Under the pieces are notes generated by a model. That model saw only the letters and a program-made list of their open reading frames with translations, was not told the DNA's origin and searched no databases. Below, piece after piece: positions 11,089 through 21,239 of a DNA stretch of 64,000 nucleotides. Each line of letters opens with the position of its first letter. Position 1 is the stretch's first letter. The position numbers and the translations under genes were made by a program. This DNA is from Enoplosus armatus (lineage: Eukaryota > Chordata > Actinopteri > Centrarchiformes > Enoplosidae): assembly GCF_043641665.1 (NCBI RefSeq), contig NC_092182.1, positions 19,839,241 through 19,903,240 on the forward strand. Reading direction: 5' to 3'.

Positions 11089-12698
11089 CTTGTGGCAGAT
11101 TTCTGTCTTGACCTCCTTCATGGCCCTGTCAGAAAAGACGCAGCCACAGCTCTGCAGGTAACAGAACCTGAAAATGGAAACATTGGGGTATGTAATATCC
11201 AGTTTCAAAGCCTTTAAGATAGGAGAGGTGCATTTTTCTAACCTTGTTTGATCTAAACGTTTGGATGAGATTTAATACCAGTGATGAGAACAGCTGAGTT
11301 CTGTCAAATGTTTTTGAAACATATATTGAACATACTGTATATTGAATTTAATAATGATAATAATTAGTGTTTTAAGTATCACCTGTAAATGATTACTAGA
11401 CTACAGGAACCTTTTTTAATCATACTTGATCCATTATATCTATATAGACGCAGTGAAGCACCAGCCTTATTATACAAAGATCGTTTACTTGTTGTTTGTT
11501 ACCTGTGCTACTTGTTGTTTGTTACCTGTGCTTGCCATTCATCTCCAACCCAACAACAGGGCAAATGAACATGCCACAGTTGATGTCCTCATATCTGTCT
11601 CCTTTAGCATTTCTTCTTTCTCCCTCCCACTCTGGGTTATCAGTCAAGTTCAGTTCCTTTATATCCTGCAAAGTAGATGGATAAACATGCAAACAAAAGT
11701 TATCAGTCAAGTTCAGTTCCTTCAGATACTGCAGAGGGAGTCGGTGGACAAACATGCAAACAATCCTATATGAAACCAAAGACACATGCACAGAAGTGTA
11801 GATAACTTCAGCGTTAACATACCTTGATTCCACGGACGTGAGTTACAGCCTCAGCATTGGGTCTCTCAGCAGACTTATCCAGAAGGTATTCAATGATAGC
11901 ATCTTTGTTATAGAGCCTGAAACATAACATAGACCAGGCTTTTAGAACAGACTGTGCTGTAATGAGCAGATCTTTATGAGTGACGGATGGACAGACGTTA
12001 CTAATCACGACAAGCTCATTAGTTTGCGAGTTAAAGCAAGTTTTTAACATGAGGCTGTGACACAATATGTTCACTCAGTGTCACATCGTCAAACCTCCCG
12101 TGTCCATAAAGCCAACTCTTACCTTCCCAGTTCACAGGATACAATGGGGCGTCTGAGTTTCTCCTGGCTCAAGGCACAGTATTTCCATTTAGCAGCCAAC
12201 TCGGCATTTTTATCAACCTGGACACACAAGCAGGTATGTTAGAGTACACCATACACGTATAAGTTAATGGTAGTTAACTAATTTGCTTTGTTTAAAGTCG
12301 GTGATGATTAAACTAACATTAAAGTTAGCGTAACAGTTCTATTTTATAAGCTAACGTTAGCTAGTTAGTTAGCCAACCTACGTGTTCATTACACCTCACA
12401 AGACAAATCCAGCGAGTGGCTAATATATATTTATATATAAATAACGTTAGCTAAATAACACACCTAAGTTACATATGACTGAATCTGTCCCTTGATAGTT
12501 TTCAAGAGAAATAGCCATCAACTAATAATACTCTGTTAGCATGTTAGCTGGCTAACAGCCTACTGACAGCTTTCGAAACATCGCTAACAGTTATATATTT
12601 GAAAAGAAAGAAAACAAAGCATAACACACCTTCTCAACCTTCTTTGGGCCTTTCACCAACTCGTGTCTTTTGGGAATCGTGCCTCCATCACATCCCAT
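11089..12698 (-). CDS. rtf2: Replication termination factor 2 (RTF2), first five coding exons; 3' end not in window
   Basis: Minus-strand coding segments are 12698-12630, 12217-12123, 11916-11823, 11665-11526 and 11167-11089, all with GT/AG introns and matching phases, giving 159 residues. The protein begins MGCDGGTIPKRHELVKGPKK, the highly conserved RTF2 N-terminus, which fixes the start. The first Cys-containing RING/U-box-like half follows (YCALSQEKLRRPIVSCELG, then LYNKDAIIEYLLDKSAE). The second half is FICPVVGLEMNGKHRFCYL and CGCVFSDRAMKEVKTEICHK. RTF2 acts at replication forks in the nucleus: it is required for site-specific termination in fission yeast, and in human cells its removal by the proteasome allows restart of stalled forks. 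The next exon should begin with CG completing the zinc-binding set, but I could not find it at 1-11088. The C-terminal Lys-rich region is therefore off-window or missing. Exon 4 carries unusual splice-site duplications, listed separately. Confidence 0.95.
11487..11532 (-). repeat. 23-bp tandem duplication covering the rtf2 exon 4 splice donor
   Basis: Two identical 23-bp units (11487-11509 and 11510-11532; core acttgttgtttgttacctgtg) lie head to tail. On the minus strand each contains AGCACAG|GTAACA. The expected donor of exon 4 therefore has an exact second copy 23 bases into the intron. Use of the second donor would add 23 bases and shift the frame. Confidence 0.9.
11637..11763 (-). repeat. 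63-bp tandem duplication covering the rtf2 exon 4 splice acceptor and first codons
   Basis: Units 11637-11697 and 11700-11763 share ttatcagtcaagttcagttc and aaacatgcaaacaa at a 63-bp period. On the minus strand each contains a CAG acceptor followed by a KELNLTDN-coding segment (GATATAAAGGAACTGAAC in the gene-proximal copy, TATCTGAAGGAACTGAAC in the upstream copy). The downstream copy continues into conserved exon 4. The upstream copy is an extra acceptor that keeps the reading frame open for 21 codons. Confidence 0.88.
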
Positions 12699-12850
12699 CT
12701 TGAAAGCTGACTCGTAAAGTTCAAGTACCCAGTTAGCTTGCTGTGGACAAAGCTATTAGCAGGCAGGAAGTTCCCAGGTTGTAAACAAACAACGAGAGAT
12801 CTGTAAAGCTCGCGGGATGTGCGATTAATTTGATGTCGCCCTCTAGTGGC
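12699..12850 (-). promoter_or_regulatory. Presumed rtf2 5' UTR and promoter area
   Basis: Immediately upstream of the rtf2 start codon, this stretch is less AT-rich than its surroundings and includes the motif cgccctctagtggctg, common near teleost genes as a repeat relic. I see no TATA box. The assignment rests on position only. Confidence 0.3.
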
Positions 12851-15158
12851 TGAAAAAAAGACAAAGCTTTAAACGCTTTCGGTGCATTTTGTAGCTTCAG
12901 CCATAGTGTGGAAGCATCCCCCCAAATATCTGCTCACCAATTTCTGTTCAGCAAGCAGCCCAGATAGGAGCTGCCAGAGGAATGGGAAGCAACTGGAAAT
13001 GTATCATGAAAATGAAAATACAAAACATTTTCATTTTAACAGAAGGTTATGAAAAGATGGGCATAATAGCCTACATACTAAGCAACCAGTTACCAACTAG
13101 AGCTTTTGGTAATTATTTTATCAACCTTGGGGTTTTTTTAAATTAGTTTTCTAAAGCACCTTACACTATTGTAGCCATGCATACAAACATGAAAAAACAA
13201 CTTCACATAGATGACGTCACTCTTTTACTGCCCATCCATCTATTAGACAGTTTTCAGTCAGCCATTAACCCTAGAACTAGTAAGTGACATTAGTCTGGCT
13301 TTCAAGCTTGTTGTCAGAGTGGTCTAAAGATGAAAGTTTCCTTGGAAGATAGTTCAATGAGTGCTAATGAGATCTGTTTCCTGTGCCTTGCAGGCTGCAG
13401 ATTAGTTTACTATCGATGGTGCTGTCCAAGAGCGACCATTAGTTTGGGGAATACCTCAGTGGAGACATCTCTGGCGGCATGACTGATAATATGTGTGGGA
13501 AAGAAGACTGAATAAAAACACAGCATTGGACTTCATTTTGGCTGAGAAAATAGATTTCAACCTCTTTACGCTCACCGCACACACGCAGGCTACTACTGTG
13601 GTTCTCAAAATGTGCCAAAATTAACAAATATAAACATAAAAACATTTCTCCCTTTTGCCTGTTAGTTCGATTGGTTCTTCCTGTAATTTATAAATTGTGT
13701 TATGTGTCTTATTGAATTTCCCCCCTTTCTCACACAGAGCTAAATGTTTAGTATGGATTTTCATTAGAGGCAATGGAGTGAAAGCTCTGTTAGCAAACTA
13801 TCTTTGAGAGAGTGGAGCACCCCAGGCTGATAGTGCAAACCAACACCTCAGGAACACACAATGCACAATGGCCACTGGACAAAAGGAGACAAGAACAATG
13901 GTCTTCTATCCCTGTCTTGCATGGTTTGCTGTTTTCAAAACCACAGAGCCAGATAGAGTTGTTTTCCATTATTTATTATAGTTTTGTGTATTCATGCTGG
14001 CTTGTACCTGATGCACCTAATCATAAAACATACTACAGAGTTTATAGGAATGTGACATATTGTTTTATTTTGCCCCTGGGCTACAAATTTCAAGTTCTGA
14101 GTCAGAAATTTAAGAACAGTTTCAAGTATATAAGGTAATTTCAGGTTCCCTGAAATGACAACAAACTGAGAATGAGGATAGTGAAATTTCATTATGGGCT
14201 GCAAAAATTTAGAGATGATTTCACGTTGCACATGTTAATTTTTAAATTAATATGATTCAGATCTGTTCAAATGCTTTGACACTTACAAAACGAGGCAGCA
14301 GTGTAAACAAGTTTGTAGATAATTAAATTTTTATCAGATGAGACCTTAAAATTGCAGTTGGCAAATAGCAAAATAACCTGTCATTTCACATCTGAAGTGA
14401 CTGCCATCCAAAGCCAGAGCCTATAGATCTCCACTGTTTTGATCACCATCTTCTCCACTTTTACAGTTCAATTTGAAGAGTTTATACAGCTGAAATGCAG
14501 CTTCCTCTTCCCCAAACCTCCGATTGACCTCCCTACCACACATATCTTCCTGGCCGGCTGTGGTGCTACCCAGCACGGCTGACCCAAAGAAAACCCCAAC
14601 CACCAAGCGCCCATCCAACCTCATGTTTATACTTCCATGATGAGTCCAACCTGCCCAATCAGACTTCCACTGACTGGCCTTGAACTGAAACTGTATACAT
14701 TTTAACCATCCCAGCCATCCGAAGCAGCCAGTGGAGACCAAGGCTGCATTAATTGCACGCACCAGCTCTGGTAGTGCACCGAGTCCAATGCATTTAGCGT
14801 TTCTAATTGGGAAGGAATTGCTGTGTTTACATTGGCGCTAGTTGATAGAGCTGGACCCTTAGCCCTCCAGCCAACCGAGGTAAAGCCCTCCAAACTGCCT
14901 AGTCCCTGAAATCTCTCTGGACAGAGCTGGAAAGAAATTATTTGGAACAGAGTAGAGGGATATTTGGTAGGGGGTGAGGAGGTGAATCTTTTATTTTTCT
15001 GTCAGATTTTACCTTAAATCTATAAGATAACTCAGGTAATGACATACTATGAGGGAATCTAATTACTTATTTTTTTTCCATAGGGCTTCCTTCTAAAATG
15101 ACAAATTTGAAAGCACTGGGGAGAAAATGTTTACTAGAGAAAAACTATAATCTCGACC
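12851..15158. other. Intergenic, nothing recognised
   Basis: No open frame resembles a known protein and no microsatellite or clear repeat is present. This is the left end of the gene-poor interval between rtf2 and eya2. Confidence 0.5.
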
Positions 15159-15474
15159 AGGGTTGCAAATAAGTATATTCATTGTCAATGAATCTGTGGA
15201 TTATTTCTTTTATCAAACCATTATCATTTAGTCCATAAATGTCAGAAGAGTGGAAAAATGTCCATCATCGCCTTAGGTGACCTCTTTAAGTTGCTTGTTT
15301 TTTCCAACTAGCAGTCCAAAACCCAAAGATATTGAATTTATGATTATACAAAACAGGAAACAGTAGCGAAACCTCACATTTGAGAAGTTGGATTTGTCAA
15401 AATTGCTGTCAATTAAACATATAAATATAATTATCTATGGACAAATCGATTGATCGACTAATCTTTTCAACCCT
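15159..15474 (+). mobile_element. hAT-like MITE, copy 1 ('agggctgcaactaacgatta' family), full length
   Basis: Starts agggttgcaaataa and ends atcttttcaaccct, so the ends are short inverted repeats (agggttg). Internal strings gtggattatttc, tttagtccataaatgtcaga and caaatcgattgatcgactaat match the teleost MITE whose consensus begins agggctgcaac and has regulatory-looking ATCGATTA runs. Two further copies occur at 38509 and 51732. About 316 bp, with no coding capacity. The hAT assignment is from memory of the family. Confidence 0.75.
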
Positions 15475-16545
15475 AATCTTGACCTCCACATTGCATATGC
15501 ATCCCTTTTAATTTGCTCAGTACCATTAATTAATTTATTAAATTAATAAAGTGTAAACACTACTACAATTGTCAAGCCCTGGAGCACAAAGATTTATGAT
15601 CTAAAAAGGGATAAAATTATATGAAGGCTGTTGTGAAGACCTTTCATAATTTCCTGTAACAACTGCAGTAGATGAAGTGACACCATACTATGTGCAAGTG
15701 GTCCCACGTCAAGAATTTAACTGCAAATTCTACCGTCACCGCAACATTTCCCCTAAATAAAAGGCCTGCTATATGACAGAATATTTTATTTGTGATTTTA
15801 AGTTGAATAGGGAACGCCGCTGTACTCAGTCAGCTCTAACACCATGTCTCAGGCCATATGCAAGTTCATGTACCTAACATATAATGAGAAATCCAAAACC
15901 CTGGAAAAAGCGCACCACATCCAACATGAAGACTGCAACGGGTTACCACACACACCAGTCGACCACAATTATTTTCTCATTCCTTCTTCTGTTTATGTTG
16001 AAACGTACATAGCTAAAATTATGTCAGTTGGAAACATTGCCCATAACTAATATTTCTATCCACTTGGTCGGAGCAGTATGAGTGTGATTAACCCACTAGA
16101 GCTTTTGCCACATACTGATACTGATTTTTTGATAGCTTGTATGGTAAAACACCCCATGTAGTCTGGCATAAAGTCATAAACAGGGAATTAGAGTTTTATT
16201 TTTATTGTCACTTAAAAATGTAAAGGATTAGGATTTGTTATTTTAGGTCATTCCAATTGGATTTGGAAACACTACAGATGAGTCAGCAGCAAAGAAATCA
16301 GGTTTTGTCTGTATCTCTCAGCTTCCAGGGGATGACTGTTGAAGAAAAACATGCCCAATGTTGCCATGATTCCTCCAGCAGATGATTGCGGACTATTTTT
16401 CCTTGTTGCACCAGCCTGCTGTGTGACAGTTTTAATCCATCGGCTGCGCTGAAGTGTACAGCTCAACATTTTATTTACCACAAGCTTCATGAGGCACTGG
16501 GACCTTTTATGATCCCAGCCAAGCCGAGACACAGACCCATGCACC

Positions 16546-16589
<44 letters not shown>

Positions 16590-17530
16590 CCACCTGGACA
16601 CATTTTTACCAGCCAGTTTATGATTATCTTTTCCACTGTGGCAAACCAGTTCTGAACACCCACACACACAAACCCACTAACAGATAAATGGCTACATACA
16701 CGCACACACAGCTCAGATACATATGTATACATTCACAGTTTGTATAAGCAGACAACCATATGACACACACACAGACGCACATGATCCTGGGTCCCTCCTT
16801 GAGGGCTGTGACTGGGGAAGGAAAGTCTCCATACGTCAGTGGAGGCCATATGAATGGAACAATTGCTTGTGCGCTGGCAGCACAGACTCAGTCACATCTC
16901 ATTAGCTTGACGGGATACCCGAAAGGTTCTGACAGCGTCCTGGCTGTGATTGGTGTGGCCCGGGGTGATGGGGACATACCTGTGGCTGCCTTGTGTACTC
17001 TGCGGGCACATGGTGAAGACTAAGCACACGTAGCAGCTGAGGCCTGGCAGCGACAGTAGCTAAAGCTCACGGTGTCCACGCCAGCCGCCGCCTCACCATA
17101 CACGTCTTTAGCAATAATAAAACTCACTCTCACTTTTTTTCTTTTTTTTTTCTTACTCTTACACTTTCACCGTCTCATGCCCTCTCCCACTCTCTCCTGC
17201 CCACACACACTCACATTACACAGACATGAGGGGAAACAGTGGGTGATTCTGTGCACCGCTGTGCCACGATGAGCTCAGTGCTAACTTTGAATGCTAACCA
17301 AAAACCCATTGGGAGTGGAATTATTATTTTGAGTTTATTAACCGTATTTCATGGTTTAAATTCAGAGAGTTCTTAATCTTAGGGTTAACAGTCTCCTAGA
17401 CTGTTTGGGAAATCACCTTAGTTGCTTTCTTGCAGAGAGTTACAAGAGAAGATTGATAACACTCACGTTTGTCCGGTGAATATCCAACTACAACCAGGAG
17501 CCTATTATCTTAGTGTTAAACACCAGAAAC
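15475..17530. other. Intergenic, only a CA microsatellite
   Basis: Apart from the CA array at 16546-16587 I see no gene or defined repeat. Short open frames here have no recognisable similarity. Confidence 0.45.
16546..16587. repeat. (CA)n microsatellite
   Basis: About 21 uninterrupted CA units. Confidence 0.97.
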
Positions 17531-17929
17531 GGGGAAACAGCTAGCCTGACTCTGTCCGAGGGTAACAAAATCCGCCTAAATGTCCCGTTATATCTCGTTC
17601 GTTTAATCCATACAAAAACTGTAGTGTAAAAATGGCACGTTGTGGTTTTGATAGGGGGGTTATGTGCTGGAGTTTTTCTTGGCCAGGAGCAATAACTTCC
17701 TGAAATCTTGCTGGTTGCCTGGCAACTTCATGGTGATGACAAGACATGAGGAAGTTATTGCTCCTGGCCGAGAAATAGTCCGGCAAATTAACCTCTCTAA
17801 AACCGCAACTTGTCCTTTCTACTCTTTGGGTTTTGCACGGATTAAACAAACATGATGACATTTGTTCATTAGTGAGTTTTGGAGGTGCATTTTGTTACTT
17901 TCAGACAGAGCCAGGCTAACTGTTTCCCC
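17531..17929. mobile_element. 400-bp fold-back (palindromic) MITE/SINE-like element
   Basis: The left end ggggaaacagctagcctg is mirrored by caggctaactgtttcccc at the right end. Further inside, gagggtaacaaaat mirrors attttgttact. Near the centre, ttcttggccaggagcaataa (from about 17678) mirrors ttattgctcctggcc (from about 17756). The unpaired loop is about 17710-17747 (ctggttgcctggcaacttc). Arms are thus about 180 bp each with moderate divergence. This layout matches a repeat I know to be widespread in teleost genomes. The open frames on both strands here are mirror images of each other and not genes. Confidence 0.8.
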
Positions 17930-18070
17930 CTGTTTCCAGTCTTTTTGCTAAGCTAAGCTAACCAGCTGCTGGCTCCAGCTTGGTATTGAACTGACAGATA
18001 TGAGAATTCTCATCAGGAAAGCAAATAAGCGGTTTTTTATTTGCATTTTTTTCTGAGCACTGATGTTCTT
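17930..18070. repeat. Continuation of dispersed teleost repeat ('aagctaagctaaccagctgctggctcc')
   Basis: The string gctaagctaagctaaccagc followed by tgctggctccagc directly follows the fold-back element. In other teleost genomes it accompanies the same repeat, so it is probably part of one composite family. The outer boundary is not defined. Confidence 0.5.
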
Positions 18071-20600
18071 ATGTTCTAAAAAATGTAGGATGTGTCATTT
18101 TTGGCATATCTGTGCGTCTAGTTTAGCAACACACATTTCTTCAATGATGTGCTGAAAATGAACCTCCAGTCTGCAGCGCTTTTATTCAGTCCCCTCCTCG
18201 ATGTCTCCCTGAGGGGTCTTTGGAAGAACACATGTTTTAAATAAGGGTCTTTACGTCTGGCCTTGCATAAATGTTTAGCAGCGTTCCTTCTGGGAACTGG
18301 GGCCTGTCTTTACAGTGGAGGCTAATCAGCTGTAAATTCTGTTTTAAAAAGGAAAAGGAAGGCATGGAAGGAGTTAATCTCCAAGGCCCATTGCACTCTC
18401 TGTCTCACCCTTTATTCACTCTCTCTCTCTCTTCATCTCTATCTCTCGCTCTCATACACACATGCACATACAGTACATACACACCCCTCCTTCCAGAGAG
18501 TGAAAGGAGGGGATGATGACAAAAAGAAAAGAGAGAGAAGAAAAGCTTGAGGCTTTGACAAATGATCTAATAAACGGGTCGGGAGATTACAGGCTAGGTG
18601 CCCGCTGGGAGAGGAAGTGGGGCAGTAAATATTTTTTAAAAGCTGTCAATAAATTTGTAGTGTTGAGTTGAGAGAAGTATCCACGGCCAGAGCCACGGAG
18701 ATTGGGCTCCTGTGCTGGGTGGGTGCTTGTCTGTGACAGCTATTGGTTAATAGCCTATAGGCGGAGTGCCAGAATATTGTTTGAAAGAAACTGCTGGTGC
18801 ATGAGACACAAAGGTGCAAAACATATACCAGAATCACCGTGTTTGGCAAGTGAACTATGATATGATCAAGTGAAAATCTATCTTCATGCTGTCAACATGC
18901 TGACAGACGTGCAGTGAGAGAAAAATCTAAAAAGATGTAATGTACAATATGTCAATAAGTTAAGATCATATGTTTGTGTCTTTCTGTATTTGCTTTGGTT
19001 TTACTGCCTTACACTTAGCAAAGAGAAAACAGTCTAACTGTTTGGGATAGGAGTTAGAGATTGAAAATATACTCTCATGGTAAAAACATTGTTTAATTTC
19101 TTTCTTTGGACAAGTTAACAAGTGATGATAGAGAAACTATTATCACTAGCTCTGCCTCCGCAGTTGGCGGGGAGTCTGTCAGAGCCCCATAAACTTCATC
19201 GACACCAGTCTCACTTTCCCACACCTTTCAACCAGGCTTGTTACTCAGCAGCCCAATTAAAGCTGATTTAAGGGTTCACCTGTGTGCCTATTGGCAAATG
19301 CTCCCCTCAGGGCGGTGCATCCGTGTGATTGATGGGTTGATGAGATAATGACAGACAGCCACAGGTCTCACCTGCAGTCGCCAGATTTTAGTACGCCAAC
19401 ACTGCTTGGCTAATTATCTGGATAAGGCAGATCCACCAGAAACCTGTAAAAAGAAAAGGTCGGCCTGACAGTAAGATTACAGTGAAGGACACAGTTGTAA
19501 TGAAAAATTTACATGGCTTTGTCATCTCAAGTTGCAATAAGAAGACTTCTGTTCTTGCACTGTGTTGACATTGTTACCTTTTGACTCACATTCTTATAAT
19601 TATCAGGGTTATTATTCTTGACAGGTGTAATTCGCCTCTATTAGCATATTGAATGTCAAGTTGTCCTTCCATTCACATTGGATAATTGCTGGATTTGCAA
19701 ACAGTTGGATTAAAATTCAAGACGAAAAAACTATGTTGAAAGGCCTTGTGTAACTTGTGGAGGGGGTGAAGTGAGACATCTGGGTGGAAAATTAAACACT
19801 AACCGTACTGAGTTTTGAACATATTGCCACATATTTCTCTTGTTAATAACAACTATAGGAAATTGAAATTTTTAGACCTCCCAGTCATCAGACTTAACAA
19901 TAAAAAACATGGCTTTAATTCCCCTTTATTCCCTCCCCCACCTGTGTGTTCACTTGGCAAAAGATCATCATTAGTGGTACTGTAAAAATAAAAAACTAGC
20001 TCTGTTTTGTGCTGGCTATGACGGTCGGTGTAAAATATTTTTCTAAGACCAGGAAATCTCTCACAACCACACTCACGGGCTCACACACAAACACAACAGA
20101 AGGCCCTGAAGATATGGGAGAAGTTCCAGGATATTGATACTTTCTTTAACACCTTCCTCCTCACCCTCGGAACAGACCCTCTTGAGTTTCTGTTTGGTAA
20201 GCAGAGAGAACATCCTCGAGTCGCTCCTGTTTTCTGCTCCCCAGCTGGTTTCCCCCGTCCTGTGGATAATGTTTCACTGACACGCTGCACTGCTGCTGCC
20301 AAGGTGTGGTGGCCAGAGGTTCAAGACCTCGAAGCCAATTAAACACAGCACAGATAACAAGCTTGTCCACTACATGAGGCGTTAACATTTCAACCCTGGT
20401 GTTACACTAAGGTTGCTATGGGAAATATGTCATCTTTTAATACACCCTCTATGACATTTCTTAGACTTAATTTTTCTAAGTATTGTGTTACAATTAAATA
20501 TACTCATTATATACTCATCAGTAAAAGTTATAAAGTAAAATCAGCCTGTGTAATAGCCTCTGATTGTTGGCCTTCTCTGGCATTTTAGGAATCAGCTCTT
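18071..20600. other. Intergenic; possible regulatory block at about 19140-19440
   Basis: No gene recognised. The block at 19140-19440 is less AT-rich than its flanks and is dense in motifs typical of developmental enhancers: cccaattaaagc, attgatgggttgatgagat and the E-box cacctg. Conservation cannot be judged from one sequence, so the enhancer idea is inference. Confidence 0.25.
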
Positions 20601-20604
20601 TTAT

Positions 20605-21234
20605 ATGTTAAATAAATCTACAAAATGTGACAGCTTGCTTACCATAAACTGCAAAATGTGCCACTATTTATGTTTTGAGTCATCTAAAAATCTGCTCCAG
20701 CAAAAGGATGATTTTAAAGATCATCTGGCAGAAAGATTTGCGATTATAAATTCAGTGAATATTATTGTTTTGAAAAATGATCTCAGTCCAATACTTTGTC
20801 AGAAACTAAGAGAAGTGTTGAGTGAGTTTCCGCCCATCCCAGCCAGACCAGCTTGGTCTAATGCACTGTTAAAACAGCAGTCTTACCTGGTTGCCCTTAA
20901 GACAGCACTGGCTAATAAACGCCACTCTTAATCATTCTTCAATCCTTCACACACTTTTGGGTTTAAGTTTGCCTTACTGTGCCAGAGACCAAGGTTCAAA
21001 AACCCTCTGACATTCATGCAGCTGACCTTACAGCAGAAGCAGCAGCTACCAAACAGGCATCACTTCCAATCATCATCACAACCTCAGAGCCCTCTGAGAA
21101 CAAGCAGCCCATCTCCAGTTTCACCTCTGAAACTCTTCAAAACCCCACCGGCTTCACCAGTATTCCCCCAGATTCCTGTTCCCTCTGACAGTCTCTATCT
21201 TGAATGCATGTCTTCTCACCCTAACGATAATTGA
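20605..21234 (+). other. Two in-frame open segments separated by one stop; possible coding relic
   Basis: A 108-codon open frame (20605-20931) ends in TAA, and the same frame is then open to TGA at 21232-21234, including a Ser/Pro/Gln-rich tail (SPVSPLKLFKTPPASP). The first part has a C..C.Y.C pattern (CKMCHYLCFESSKNLL) that loosely resembles a degenerate C2H2 zinc finger, without a proper His pair. I recognise no family and see no splice context, and a frame of this length with one stop can arise by chance in 64 kb. It could equally be conserved non-coding DNA. Confidence 0.15.
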
Positions 21235-21239
21235 AAATC

